A stretch of 24,708 bases of DNA from Opitutia bacterium UBA6410 (GCA_002437405.1 DJPO01000031.1:8643-33350), one strand, 5' to 3'; shown: positions 1 through 8,442, counted from the first letter of the stretch. The notes: generated by a model from the sequence alone, not told the origin. Translations and numbers: made by a program.

Positions 1-431
1 TCTATAAAGCGTTTCCCGACGAAGATTTTTTGCAGCAAATCGCTGTGTGCCGTAAAGACCATGGGTTGTCTGGAAAAGTCTTCGTAGGCGGTTCTTTCGG
101 TCAGAAATTCGGGCATAAAGTAGACCTCTTTGCCGAACTTTTCGGCGAGGCGTTTGGACGTGCCCGGAATGATTGTCGTTCTGATGAAAATCGGCTTTTG
201 GGGCAGGTTTTCGATTATGGATTCGAGGGTCGTCAAATCCTGCGTTCCGTCCGCCTCCGTGGGAATGTGGATTGAGACAAATATGACGTCGCAGGGCGAG
301 AGGTCATCGTTCATACCTTTGTACGGGTCACTCACCAAGACGGTTATCGAAGAATTATGCTCTTCGATCCAACGTTTCAGCGCGCCGCCGATAAAACCGC
401 ACCCGACAATTCCGACTTTTATTCCATTCAT
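1..431 (-). CDS. Nucleotide-sugar (UDP-glucose/GDP-mannose) dehydrogenase family protein, 5' part only
   Basis: The reading frame starts at the ATG whose first base is 431 and runs off the left edge, giving 143 residues with no stop. Residues 4-15 form a Rossmann NAD-binding start (GIVGCGFIG, GxxGxGxxG). Residues 52-58 (VSIHIPT), the following DG..DL segment, TTIIPGT (85-91) and PEFLTERTAYEDF (107-119) match in order the conserved blocks of UDP-glucose/GDP-mannose dehydrogenases. Those enzymes oxidise a sugar nucleotide to the uronic acid with two NAD+, supplying capsule or exopolysaccharide precursors in the cytoplasm. The catalytic cysteine and C-terminal domain lie outside the window, so activity and exact substrate cannot be judged. 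It follows the EamA transporter on the same strand after a 162-base gap containing a terminator, so it is probably transcribed separately. Confidence 0.85.
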   Translation of the reverse strand, partial: MNGIKVGIVGCGFIGGALKRWIEEHNSSITVLVSDPYKGMNDDLSPCDVIFVSIHIPTEADGTQDLTTLESIIENLPQKPIFIRTTIIPGTSKRLAEKFGKEVYFMPEFLTERTAYEDFSRQPMVFTAHSDLLQKIFVGKRFI

Positions 432-510
432 AAATATTAAAACAAGAAATCCTCTTTGCCGCCGCTTGTCAAAATTTTTTTGACTGTTTGTTCGCGCGGT
501 TCGGCGGAAT

Positions 511-534
511 ATTAAAAATGCGGAAGATTCCGCA
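511..534 (-). terminator. Rho-independent terminator after the EamA transporter
   Basis: Read on the minus strand, TGCGGA-ATCT-TCCGCA (534 to 519) is a perfect 6-bp stem with a 4-base loop, followed at once by TTTTTAAT. It lies 60 bases past the stop of the transporter gene and before the dehydrogenase start, so it should separate the two units. Confidence 0.65.
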
Positions 535-593
535 ATATACGGATTAGGAAAACGAAAAATCAATATTCGGAGAAGCCGCGGCGGCAGCCGAAA

Positions 594-1481
594 CTATGCC
601 AAGACGGAGTAGACGGCGAGCATTATCATTGCCGAGCCCGTCAGGCGGCGGAGGGTGCTTGCCTTGTTCAGCTCCCTCAGGGAGGGATTTATGTGCCCCG
701 CCGCGAGTATCAAAAGTACCGACATTATTCCGCGCGTGTTGTAGAGTATATTGCATAGTCCCGCGCCGACTTCTCCTATGATTGCGATAACCATCAAAAC
801 CGCTTCGGCTGTCATCAGTATTGCCGAAAACGCACCAAGCAGCAGGGTTTTTTTGTCTGTGTTTCGGAAGTCGCGGCAAAGGGTTTTTATGTACGGAACT
901 GATAGTATTGCGAGGACTATGTTGTTGATCGACAGGATAATCATTCCGTCGAAATTCCCCGAGAATTTCTGGAAGAGCACGTCGCACATTGCGTATGATA
1001 TGCAGGCGATTGCCGCAAGCGCGTATGTCCAAAGCCGTTTGCCGCGCGGAGTTGTGTCGGACTTCGAGTAGCCCATTATGAACACCGCCGCGCAGCACAA
1101 CAATCCCGCGAATATTAGCGACTTCGGGGTTTCTCCGCCGACTATTATGTGCAGGAATAGTATCACCAGCAGGATTTTTATCCCCATAATCGGGGTCATC
1201 AGGCTGACTTCCCCTTTGTGCGAGCACAGAAAAGTCGCCCAATTGCCTATTGCAAAAAGTACGCCCGTCAAAAGCGGCTGCCAGAGCAGGCGCGGGTTTA
1301 CCGACTGCCAGTTGCAAACGAGCGTCGGCAGAAAAGCCAAAAACATCAGGAAATTGGTCATCGCCAAAATGGAGGTCGGCGACAGTTTGCCGTCGGCGGT
1401 CGACGCTTTCACGAAGAGCACGCTCAGGCAGTATGCCGCAGCCGCAGCCACGGGTAGCAACAATTCGGGGGAATAATTCAT
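594..1481 (-). CDS. EamA/DMT-family membrane transporter
   Basis: The 295-residue protein is almost entirely hydrophobic, with about ten predicted membrane segments in two similar halves (roughly 5-140 and 150-293), the size and layout of the drug/metabolite transporter superfamily (two EamA repeats). Segments such as PVAAAAAYCLSVLFVKAS near the N terminus and ILYNTRGIMSVLLILAAG in the second half are typical of the fold. Members export or import small metabolites across the inner membrane; nothing in the sequence fixes the substrate. The ATG at 1481 starts just before the first membrane segment, and there is no Shine-Dalgarno motif. It is divergent from the LysM gene at 1666 and shares a 184-base promoter region with it. 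Confidence 0.8.
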   Translation of the reverse strand: MNYSPELLLPVAAAAAYCLSVLFVKASTADGKLSPTSILAMTNFLMFLAFLPTLVCNWQSVNPRLLWQPLLTGVLFAIGNWATFLCSHKGEVSLMTPIMGIKILLVILFLHIIVGGETPKSLIFAGLLCCAAVFIMGYSKSDTTPRGKRLWTYALAAIACISYAMCDVLFQKFSGNFDGMIILSINNIVLAILSVPYIKTLCRDFRNTDKKTLLLGAFSAILMTAEAVLMVIAIIGEVGAGLCNILYNTRGIMSVLLILAAGHINPSLRELNKASTLRRLTGSAMIMLAVYSVLA

Positions 1482-1564
1482 GGTCGGAAAAGGTTAGCGC
1501 GGGGCGGCTGTTTGAAAAGCATTTTTTTGCGCAATTTAGGCGGCGTTGTTCCGATAGAAAAATC

Positions 1565-1600
1565 TTGAAAACTGGCGAAAAAAACGAATACTTTTATTCG
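1565..1600 (+). promoter_or_regulatory. Putative promoter with palindrome, LysM-parB unit
   Basis: TTGAAA (1565-1570) and TACTTT (1589-1594) are separated by 18 bases and could be the -35 and -10 boxes. The -10 box lies inside a perfect inverted repeat, CGAATA-CTTT-TATTCG (1585-1600). Such a palindrome in a divergent intergenic region could be an operator acting on both sides. No start site is known, and the -10 match is only moderate. Confidence 0.35.
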
Positions 1601-1665
1601 ATTTATTTGGTTTCAAACTTTCGGGGAGATTCCATTTCGGCATTTTAACAATTTTTTTCTGATTT

Positions 1666-2244
1666 ATGAAATTTGCAAATTTTATTCTTTTGGGTGCGGC
1701 TTTCGCCGTATCGACGTTTGATGTTTCCGCGCAGACCGCCGCAGTCGCCGACTTGCAGCAGGACATGGCGCAGCTTAAGTACGACGTGGGCAAGCTGCGT
1801 CTTGAGGTCGAGCAGCTGCGCCGCGAAAACGAGGCACTCGCCCAGCGGCTGCGCTCGGTGCAGACTTCCTCGGTAGGTTCCGAGACTGTGCGGCAGCAGG
1901 TTTCCGTCGTGAAGTCGGAGGTTGCGGCGCAGAACGAGGCTCTCAAGCGCGAAATCGTGAGCCTCGTGCGCAAGGATTTGGAGGCGATGGCTTCGCAGAC
2001 CAATACGAATATCCAGAAAATCGCGGCGGCTGTCGGCAACCGCCCGCAGGCGGAGCTTCCGACGAACTTTTCGGACAACTACCCGAAGACGGGCATCACG
2101 TACACCGTCCAGTCGGGCGACTCCATCAGCAAAATCGCCCGCAAGCACAATTCCAAAATCAAGTGGATTCAGGACGCCAACAAAATCGCCGACCCGTCGC
2201 GCGGGTTGAGAGTCGGCGACGAGATTTTCGTCCCGCAACAATAG
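1666..2244 (+). CDS. Secreted coiled-coil protein with C-terminal LysM domain
   Basis: The 192-residue protein starts with a signal peptide (about residues 1-23, ending VSAQ). A heptad-rich coiled coil follows from about 27 to 135 (LQQDMAQLKYDVGKLRLEVE and further), with a LysM domain at about 145-191 (YTVQSGDSISKIARKHN, then LRVGDEIFVP). LysM domains bind N-acetylglucosamine-containing polymers, so this is probably a periplasmic peptidoglycan-binding protein held out by a coiled coil. No catalytic domain is present. The ATG at 1666 gives a complete signal peptide but has no Shine-Dalgarno motif. The stop overlaps the strong Shine-Dalgarno of parB 10 bases ahead of that gene, so the two are very likely co-transcribed. 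The exact role is unknown; a YbgF/CpoB-like spacer role is conceivable by analogy only. Confidence 0.85.
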   Translation: MKFANFILLGAAFAVSTFDVSAQTAAVADLQQDMAQLKYDVGKLRLEVEQLRRENEALAQRLRSVQTSSVGSETVRQQVSVVKSEVAAQNEALKREIVSLVRKDLEAMASQTNTNIQKIAAAVGNRPQAELPTNFSDNYPKTGITYTVQSGDSISKIARKHNSKIKWIQDANKIADPSRGLRVGDEIFVPQQ

Positions 2245-2248
2245 GAGG
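2243..2248 (+). promoter_or_regulatory. Strong Shine-Dalgarno site of parB
   Basis: AGGAGG lies 6 bases before the parB ATG and overlaps the stop codon of the LysM gene. It is one of the few convincing Shine-Dalgarno motifs in the window; most neighbouring genes have none. Confidence 0.7.
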
Positions 2249-2254
2249 CAGAAT

Positions 2255-3208
2255 ATGGCAATCCAACGCAAATCATTGGGCAGGGGGCTGGGCTCGATTA
2301 TCTCGGCGGGCGCGAAAAAGACCGCGGATTCGGGGATTCGCAAAATCGGCGCGGCTTCGACCCCCGCAGTGCCCGCCGCCCCCGCTCCGCTGAAAGTCCA
2401 GATTTCCGCCCACGGGCTCTTCACCGAAATCCCGACCGACAAGATTGCGACAAGCCCGTATCAGGCGCGCCGCGAGTTTTCGGAGGACGAAATAAAAAAT
2501 CTGGCGGAGTCGATTTCGTCCGAGGGGCTGCTCCAGCCGATTCTCGTGCGGCAGATTCCCGACGGATACGAGCTGCTCGCGGGAGAGCGCAGGCTCAGGG
2601 CTTGCAAGTTGCTGGGCATGCGCAAAATCGTGGCGTGCGTCCAGAATGTCAGCGACGCCTCCGCCGCCGCGAAGGGGCTTATCGAAAATATCCAGCGCGC
2701 CAATCTCAACCCGATTGAAACCGCGCGGGGTATCGCCTATTTGGTTGCCAATTTCCACCTCACGCAGGAGGCGGTTTCGCAGAGGCTTGGCAAGCAGCGT
2801 TCGACAATCGCGAATTTGCTGCGCCTTTTGAATCTGCCCGAGAGCGTGCAGGGGTACATTGCAAGCGGAATGCTTTCGCTGGGGACGGCGAAGGTGATTA
2901 TGGGGCTCGACGACAAAGCCCAGCAGGAAATCCTCGCGCGCAAAATCATCGAAAACGGGCTGAACGTGCGCGGGGCGGAGGACGCCGTGCGGCGAATGAA
3001 AGGCGAATCGTCGCGTTCGGACTCGGCTTCGGCGGCGAAGGGCGCGAGCCAGTCGACAGTCGTCCGCGACGTCGAAAACAAAATCGCCCTGAGGCTCAAC
3101 GCGAAAGTCGAGCTCAAGCACAGCCCGCGCAAGGGGAAAATCGTAATCGAATATCTCGGCAACGACGACCTGCACAGGATTCTCGAAATTATGGGAGTCA
3201 AAATCTGA
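2255..3208 (+). CDS. parB: Chromosome-partitioning protein ParB (Spo0J family)
   Basis: The 317-residue length is normal for chromosomal ParB. The N terminus carries the ParA-interacting type of motif (LGRGLGSII, residues 8-16). The ParB/sulfiredoxin-like CTPase domain spans about 55-150 with SPYQARREF, GERR (110-113) and ENIQR (144-148), which bind CTP and control spreading. A helix-turn-helix for parS recognition lies at about 170-192 (TQEAVSQRLGKQRSTI). The C-terminal part (about 270-317) fits the dimerisation domain. ParB loads at parS, spreads as a CTP-dependent clamp, and directs origin segregation with ParA and SMC loading. No parA or gid genes are nearby, unlike the common gid-parA-parB order, although parA could lie elsewhere. 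I saw no parS-like 16-mer but did not search exhaustively. The next gene follows after one base. Confidence 0.95.
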   Translation: MAIQRKSLGRGLGSIISAGAKKTADSGIRKIGAASTPAVPAAPAPLKVQISAHGLFTEIPTDKIATSPYQARREFSEDEIKNLAESISSEGLLQPILVRQIPDGYELLAGERRLRACKLLGMRKIVACVQNVSDASAAAKGLIENIQRANLNPIETARGIAYLVANFHLTQEAVSQRLGKQRSTIANLLRLLNLPESVQGYIASGMLSLGTAKVIMGLDDKAQQEILARKIIENGLNVRGAEDAVRRMKGESSRSDSASAAKGASQSTVVRDVENKIALRLNAKVELKHSPRKGKIVIEYLGNDDLHRILEIMGVKI

Positions 3209-3209
3209 T

Positions 3210-4163
3210 TTGAAGCTTTTTGCGTACAGTCTGTTTTTTCTGTCGGCGTCCGCGTTTTTTGCGGACGCCTACGCCGTTTTGAACAACGACTTTACGCGCG
3301 CGAACACGACCTTCACAAACCGCCGCTATCGGGACTCGAAAACGAGCGACATGAACGACAAACGTTTCCGCGATTCGGGAAAAATGCTCGAGCGCAAGCA
3401 GTACGAAAATATCGGCGACGTGTCGTATCTGCGCGAGCGCAAACCGCGCTTCGAGGAGGGGCTGCCCGCCGAAGACATGGCAAAGCGCAGGGCGCGCGGC
3501 GACGGCGAAATGTTTGGGGGAATCCCCGAATATATGGGCAAGACGAAGGACGACATCTGGAGCGGGGCGAATGTGCCGCTTGGCATAAAAAACACGGACA
3601 GGGATTTGACGAAAGTCTACGAGGGGAAAATCGACGTAAACCGCCGCGCGACCGACTATCAGGAGCTGCTCAACGACTATTATTCCGACGTTATGGAAAT
3701 GTCCATGCGCGAAATAAACAAGTACTACTTCCGCGAATCCCACTCCGACGACCCGGGGATTCCGACGACTCAGGCGGGCGGCGGTCTGCGCGGCGACGAT
3801 TCCTCTTTTTGGGACTTCCTTTCGCGCGACCAGAATCTCGGGCGCGGAAAAGTTTCGATAAAAAAATTCAGGCTCGACAAGGACGGCGCGGGGTCGAGTG
3901 CGGCTGCGTCGGACACTTCGGCGGAGGCGGCTGAGGCGGTTTCGTCCGTGCCCGCGCCCGCAAGCGGTCAGTCTGCGGTATCCGCCGCGCCGCGTCAAAG
4001 CCAGTCGTACATTCCCGCGGTTCATTCGCCGAGCGGAAACGTGCGCTCGATTGAGACAATCGACGAGGACGTCGGGCGGAAATTCCAATTTATGCGCGTT
4101 CCCGATTCTCTGCGTTCGGGCGACGCCACGATAAAAGTCGAAGTCAAGGAATCGGATTTTTAA
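3210..4163 (+). CDS. Secreted protein of unknown function, TTG start
   Basis: The 317-residue frame opens with TTG at 3210, one base after the parB stop. The preceding GGGAG (3193-3197) could serve as a Shine-Dalgarno, although its spacing is long. The N terminus is a clear signal peptide (LFFLSASAFFADAYA), which supports this start. The mature part is charged and hydrophilic, rich in Arg, Lys, Asp and Tyr, with NNDFTRANTTFTNRRYRDSK near its start and NDYYSDVMEMSMREINKYYF in the middle. A Ser/Ala/Pro-rich stretch (about 225-268) links to a C-terminal segment ending KVEVKESDF. I recognise no domain. It is probably periplasmic or outer-membrane associated, and its tight coupling to parB suggests co-expression. 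The next gene's ATG is 26 bases downstream with no terminator between. Confidence 0.75.
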   Translation: MKLFAYSLFFLSASAFFADAYAVLNNDFTRANTTFTNRRYRDSKTSDMNDKRFRDSGKMLERKQYENIGDVSYLRERKPRFEEGLPAEDMAKRRARGDGEMFGGIPEYMGKTKDDIWSGANVPLGIKNTDRDLTKVYEGKIDVNRRATDYQELLNDYYSDVMEMSMREINKYYFRESHSDDPGIPTTQAGGGLRGDDSSFWDFLSRDQNLGRGKVSIKKFRLDKDGAGSSAAASDTSAEAAEAVSSVPAPASGQSAVSAAPRQSQSYIPAVHSPSGNVRSIETIDEDVGRKFQFMRVPDSLRSGDATIKVEVKESDF

Positions 4164-4189
4164 CAAACGGATTTTTGCAAATTTTACCT

Positions 4190-7100
4190 ATGAAAAAAGT
4201 ATTATACACATTGACGGCTGCGTTATTTGCCTGTGCGGGTTTCGCGGGGGAAGTTGTTTTCGAGGAGGCGTTCGACTCCGAAGATTCTGTCGCAAAATAC
4301 GGGCAATGGGCGAAGGTCGAGTTCGATAAGGGCGGGAAAGGCGAAAAAGGTTCGCTGAAAATGACGCTCGAAAAAAAGGAGATGTCGGGTATTTCGATGT
4401 CGTTCGACGCCAAAAAACTGCGCGGAAGCGTGCTTGAAATGTCGTGCGAAATCAAGGGCGACAACATTGCAAGCGACGGCAAGTTGTACAGCCAGCCCAA
4501 GTTTATGATAACCGCCAAGGGCAAGAGCCGCACGGTCTACGCAGGGCCGGGCATTCAGCTCGGGAATTTCGGCTGGACGAAATACAAAGCCGAATGCAAA
4601 GTGCCGTCTGACGCGACGGAGGTGTCGTTTTTCATGGGGCTTCAAAATTGCAGCGGCACGATCCGTTTCCGCAATGTGAAAATCGAGGACAGGCTGAAAA
4701 ACCTGCCGCTTGGGGCTCTCGCCAATGTCGGATTTGCCGACGAAACCGCGGGCGACAACAAGGGCGGCTGGTTTGACGGCGGCGCGGCGGAGGACGCGTC
4801 GAAATTCAACGGAAAGCCGAATGTCTCCATTCCCTATTTTATCATATCCCCCGAAAAGAACGGCGGGCGCGCGGCGGTGCTTTTGGGCAAAAAGCCGATG
4901 GGCGCGGATTCGGCGAAAATCGGCGGAATCGGCAGAGCCGCAAAATACCTCTATATTCTAAATGCAGTGCAGGCGCCCGCAAAGGGCGTTGTCGGGAGCG
5001 TTGCGATAGCGTCGGCGGACGGCAAAAAGCACGTCTTCAACCTCGAATACGGCGTAGATACCGCGTGCTGGCAGGACGTTCGGAGCGAAATTAAAAACGC
5101 GGCACTCGGCGCGGGCTGGGCTGCGCCCAAGGGACACCGCCGCACAAACGGGCTCTACTCGACGCGCTTGGCGATTCCCGAAAACTTCGGGGAAATCGAG
5201 TCCGTCGAATTCGGCGGCGCGAAAGTTCCGTGGATTATCGTAGCAGCCGCGCTCTCGGACGAAAAGTTCAAGTTCCCGTCCGAGTCGAAGTTCGTCGTCA
5301 AGGCGGGCAAGGACTGGAAGCCGCTGCCGATTCTCCAAAACATCGACGTGAAGGAGGGCTCGGCTCTCGACTGCTCCGCGCTCTGGAATATCGGCGAGAT
5401 AAAACACAGGGTCGTGGCGTCGAAGCAGGGCGGGTGGCTTGAGCTCGAAAACGCCCCGGGAGTCCCCGTAGCGTTCCAGACTGTCGCAAATCAGGGCACG
5501 ACGTACCACGAGTACATAAAGACAAAGGAGAGCACCGAGGCCTATGTAAAGCAGTTGCGGATTCAGGGCTACAATATGGCGCGTTTCCACTATCTCGACT
5601 TTTCGCTGATGAGCGGGGCGACGAAGCCGCTCGAGTTCAACAAGGAGATGTTGGACAGGGTTGACTACTACATTTACTGTCTCAAAAAGAACGGCATTTA
5701 TCTGAATCTGGACGCGATGTGCAGCCGCTACGGGTTCGAGCTTGGCAACACGTGGGTTCCCGACGATTCGGGCAGAAACTACAACTTCGACCTCTTCTTC
5801 AAAAAGAGCGCGCGCGACAACTGGTACGCGGGCGTGAAGGAGCTTCTGACGCACGTCAACCCATATACGAAAACCCGCCTTATCGACGACCCCGTTCTCG
5901 CGATTCTCAACGCAAAGAACGAGCAGGAATTCGGAATGTTGCGCGACCCGCACAACCCCGAGGATCTGCGCCCCGCGTGGATTGAATTCCTCAAAAAACG
6001 CTACGGGACTGTCGAAAAATACAACGCGGCGTGGAAGACTTCGGCGGCTTCGTGGGACGATGTGAAGCTCTACAAAAACGACATCTCGTGGGGCAGGGAC
6101 GCCCGCGCGCGCGACATCGCTCTATTCAAATTCGACATCGAAAAGGATATGTGGCAGTGGTTCGAAAAGAGCTTCAGGGAGATGGGCTACAAGGGGCTTT
6201 GCGCCAACTACGATATGATTAAGTCGCGCAGGTATACGTCCATCAGAAAGGATATGCCGATGGTCATGATGCACTCGTACCACGACCACCCCGCGTACAA
6301 TGTCGGCGGCACGACGCGCTTTTGGCCGAAGAGTTCGCTCGGGAACGCCAACAGCATTTTCAGGGGAATCGCGGGCTCGGCGATTTGGCACAAGCCGCTT
6401 TTGGTCACCGAATACGGGCACGTTTTCTGCGATCCGTACCGCTACGAACAGGCGTTTTCAATCGGCGCGTATGCCGCGCTTCAGGGAATCGGCACGCTCA
6501 CCGTGCACGCGCAGGCGGTCGGCTACGGCAGCCAGAACTCCCCGATTATCCCGTTCTTCTGCATGTTCGACCCCGTAAACAAGGCGTGCGAATTTTTGAC
6601 GACACATATGCTCGTGCGCGGCGACGTGGCGCGCTCCAAATCCGCCCTGCGCGTTGACTACTCCACGCAGGAGGAATTCGACAAGGCGACGATAAACGAC
6701 GCTATGGGCAAGGGCGAATCGTCGATGTCGCTCGTCGTCAGGGTTTCGGATCTGCCCGACTCCGACGCAAAGCCCGACGCGGACGAAATCGCGGTAAAAT
6801 CGGGCAAGGGCGCGGCTACGATGACCTTCGAGGGCTACTCGGTTGTCGCCGACTCCAAGGGCGGAATCAGCGCGGACGGCATCGTGGCGCAGATGAAGGC
6901 GCGCGGGCTGCTCGACAAGAACAACCGTACGGACGCCGCAAAGGGCATTTTCGAAAGCTCGACTGGCGAACTTTATCTCGACAGCGAAAAGCACTATATG
7001 ACGGTAAATACGCCGCGCCTTCAGGCGATGTGCTCCGAGGCTGGCGGAAAGTGCGAGCTTGCGGATTTCGCGGTTTCGCGCATGAGCGAGCGCGGGTGCG

Positions 7101-7444
7101 CGGCGGCGGTTAGCGTCGACGGCAAGCCGCTTGCGCAATCCGAACGCATAGTCGTGGTTTTTGCGACCAACTCGCTCAACGACGGCATGACGTTTCTCGA
7201 CGACGCGATGGACAGGGTTATGAACTGGGGCAAGCCGCCCGTTTTGAACAAGACTGGCAGGCTCTCCTTCAAGCTCAAAAACGCCAACGCCGACAGGCTG
7301 AAGCTCTACGCTCTCTCGATGACGGGCGAACGCCTGCGCGAGCTGAATTTGAGAACCTCCGACGGCGGAGTCCGCGCGACTGTCGATACTTCCAAGCTCG
7401 AAGTTCCGTCGGTATTCTACGAAATCTGCGTCGATGGCAAATAG
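4190..7444 (+). CDS. Large secreted multidomain glycoside hydrolase (clan GH-A-like, cellulase/beta-galactosidase type)
   Basis: From the ATG at 4190 the protein has 1084 residues. I prefer this start to an in-frame TTG at 4175 because it begins a canonical signal peptide (MKKVLYTLTAALFACAGFAG). Residues about 20-172 look like a CBM4/9-type (CenC-like) jelly roll, ending GTIRFRNVKIED. Residues about 175-375 resemble a second beta-sandwich (KYLYILNAV..., ADGKKHVFNLEYG). The catalytic (beta/alpha)8 part runs from about 390 to 800. LNAKNEQEF places the putative acid/base Glu at 578, and LLVTEYGH places the putative nucleophile Glu at 741. A C-terminal beta-sandwich follows. It should be a retaining glycosidase acting on polysaccharide outside the cytoplasm; the substrate cannot be read from sequence. 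It is paralogous to the protein at 18754-20991, which lacks the two N-terminal modules. It sits in one run with the genes before and after it. Confidence 0.8.
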   Translation: MKKVLYTLTAALFACAGFAGEVVFEEAFDSEDSVAKYGQWAKVEFDKGGKGEKGSLKMTLEKKEMSGISMSFDAKKLRGSVLEMSCEIKGDNIASDGKLYSQPKFMITAKGKSRTVYAGPGIQLGNFGWTKYKAECKVPSDATEVSFFMGLQNCSGTIRFRNVKIEDRLKNLPLGALANVGFADETAGDNKGGWFDGGAAEDASKFNGKPNVSIPYFIISPEKNGGRAAVLLGKKPMGADSAKIGGIGRAAKYLYILNAVQAPAKGVVGSVAIASADGKKHVFNLEYGVDTACWQDVRSEIKNAALGAGWAAPKGHRRTNGLYSTRLAIPENFGEIESVEFGGAKVPWIIVAAALSDEKFKFPSESKFVVKAGKDWKPLPILQNIDVKEGSALDCSALWNIGEIKHRVVASKQGGWLELENAPGVPVAFQTVANQGTTYHEYIKTKESTEAYVKQLRIQGYNMARFHYLDFSLMSGATKPLEFNKEMLDRVDYYIYCLKKNGIYLNLDAMCSRYGFELGNTWVPDDSGRNYNFDLFFKKSARDNWYAGVKELLTHVNPYTKTRLIDDPVLAILNAKNEQEFGMLRDPHNPEDLRPAWIEFLKKRYGTVEKYNAAWKTSAASWDDVKLYKNDISWGRDARARDIALFKFDIEKDMWQWFEKSFREMGYKGLCANYDMIKSRRYTSIRKDMPMVMMHSYHDHPAYNVGGTTRFWPKSSLGNANSIFRGIAGSAIWHKPLLVTEYGHVFCDPYRYEQAFSIGAYAALQGIGTLTVHAQAVGYGSQNSPIIPFFCMFDPVNKACEFLTTHMLVRGDVARSKSALRVDYSTQEEFDKATINDAMGKGESSMSLVVRVSDLPDSDAKPDADEIAVKSGKGAATMTFEGYSVVADSKGGISADGIVAQMKARGLLDKNNRTDAAKGIFESSTGELYLDSEKHYMTVNTPRLQAMCSEAGGKCELADFAVSRMSERGCAAAVSVDGKPLAQSERIVVVFATNSLNDGMTFLDDAMDRVMNWGKPPVLNKTGRLSFKLKNANADRLKLYALSMTGERLRELNLRTSDGGVRATVDTSKLEVPSVFYEICVDGK

Positions 7445-7471
7445 GCGCGGGGCTGCTTTGAAGGTCGGGAT

Positions 7472-8392
7472 ATGAAGCTCGTTTTTTCGATTGCGGTTGT
7501 TTTGTGCGCGAACGGTTTGTTTGCGTACAATTTTCTGTTCACGAGCCACGATCGCGCCGCCGTCGTGCTCGCGGACTCGGACGGGCAAATCCGCTGGAGT
7601 ATGCCAGCCGACCACCCGCAGAGCGCGGAGGTTTCGCCCGACGGGAAGCGCATTTTCGTGGCGGAGATTTCGGGTGCGCGAATGGTGGACATACAGTCGC
7701 GCAAGACGCTTTGGCGTTATGAAACTCCGACAGTGAAATGGGACGGCGAAGAGACCGATACGCTGAAGCGCGGGCAGTCCGTGCGGCTCGAAAATCCCGT
7801 AGCGCAGATTCTGGGCGCGGACAGGTTTTTGGTCGGCAACGATGGGCGCGCGACGCTCCTCGAAATCGACTCGAACTCGAACGTTTTGAAAACCGTAAAA
7901 TGCGAGTCCGAAAAGCGTGTCAAGCACGGCGAGTTCAGGCTCGCGCGCAGGGATTCGCGGGGGCGGTACATTTTCCCTTCGCTGGCGTCGTCGCTGCTTA
8001 CGGTCTACGATTCGCGGGGCGGGCAGGTACGGCGAATACGCACGGACGGCGGAGTCGTGAGCGCGCAGTTTCTGCCCGACGGGCGGATTTTGGCGGGCGG
8101 AATTTTCGGGCTCGCCGCGTACGATTCTTCCGACAAAAAAGTGTGGGCGTTTACGTCCCGCGAGCTGCGCGACGCGCTTTCGGCGGACTCGGACATCGTA
8201 ATTTGCGACGCGCAACTTATGCCCAACGGCAACATATTGTGCACCACCTATTGCCCGCCGTCGGTCGCGGGGATTCTGGAGGTTTCGTTCGACAAAAAAA
8301 TCGTGAAAAAAATCTCCTTCGACGGATATTCGCGCCTCTCCGCGCTCCAGCTTTTGGGCGGCGACTTCAAGCCGCTCCCGCATCCCGAATAA
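7472..8392 (+). CDS. Secreted beta-propeller-like protein (PQQ/WD40-like repeats)
   Basis: The 306-residue protein begins with a signal peptide (MKLVFSIAVVLCANGLFA). It then shows repeated strands of propeller type: SPDGKRIFVAEISGARMVDI, VGNDGRATLLEID, SLLTVYDSRGGQVRRI, FLPDGRILAGGIFGLAAYDS and LMPNGNILCTTY. The repeated P-D/N-G-x-I/N-L pattern followed by 'Y/V-D-S-x-G/D-x-x' is typical of PQQ-like and arylsulfotransferase-like propellers. No catalytic residues are evident, so it is probably a binding or scaffold protein in the periplasm. The ATG at 7472 follows the glycosidase stop by 27 bases with AAGGTCGGG just upstream, and a terminator follows the gene. It is likely the last gene of the 1666-8392 unit. 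Confidence 0.7.
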   Translation: MKLVFSIAVVLCANGLFAYNFLFTSHDRAAVVLADSDGQIRWSMPADHPQSAEVSPDGKRIFVAEISGARMVDIQSRKTLWRYETPTVKWDGEETDTLKRGQSVRLENPVAQILGADRFLVGNDGRATLLEIDSNSNVLKTVKCESEKRVKHGEFRLARRDSRGRYIFPSLASSLLTVYDSRGGQVRRIRTDGGVVSAQFLPDGRILAGGIFGLAAYDSSDKKVWAFTSRELRDALSADSDIVICDAQLMPNGNILCTTYCPPSVAGILEVSFDKKIVKKISFDGYSRLSALQLLGGDFKPLPHPE

Positions 8393-8405
8393 CGAGTCCC
8401 GAGCC

Positions 8406-8442
8406 GCTCCGCGCTACATTCCCGCGCGGAGCATTTTTATTT
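8406..8442 (+). terminator. Rho-independent terminator of the LysM-parB-glycosidase unit
   Basis: GCTCCGCGC (8406-8414) pairs perfectly with GCGCGGAGC (8424-8432) across a 9-base loop, followed by ATTTTTATTT. The hairpin lies 13 bases after the propeller gene's stop and overlaps the last codons of the convergent uvrB gene, so the 3' end of uvrB carries the terminator of the opposite strand. Confidence 0.75.

Noticed and set aside
6458..8383. 641-codon minus-strand open frame opposite the glycosidase and propeller genes
   Set aside because: Its translation is Arg/His/Ala-rich with no recognisable domain, the product of complementary reading of GC-rich codons; the plus-strand genes have signal peptides and domains.
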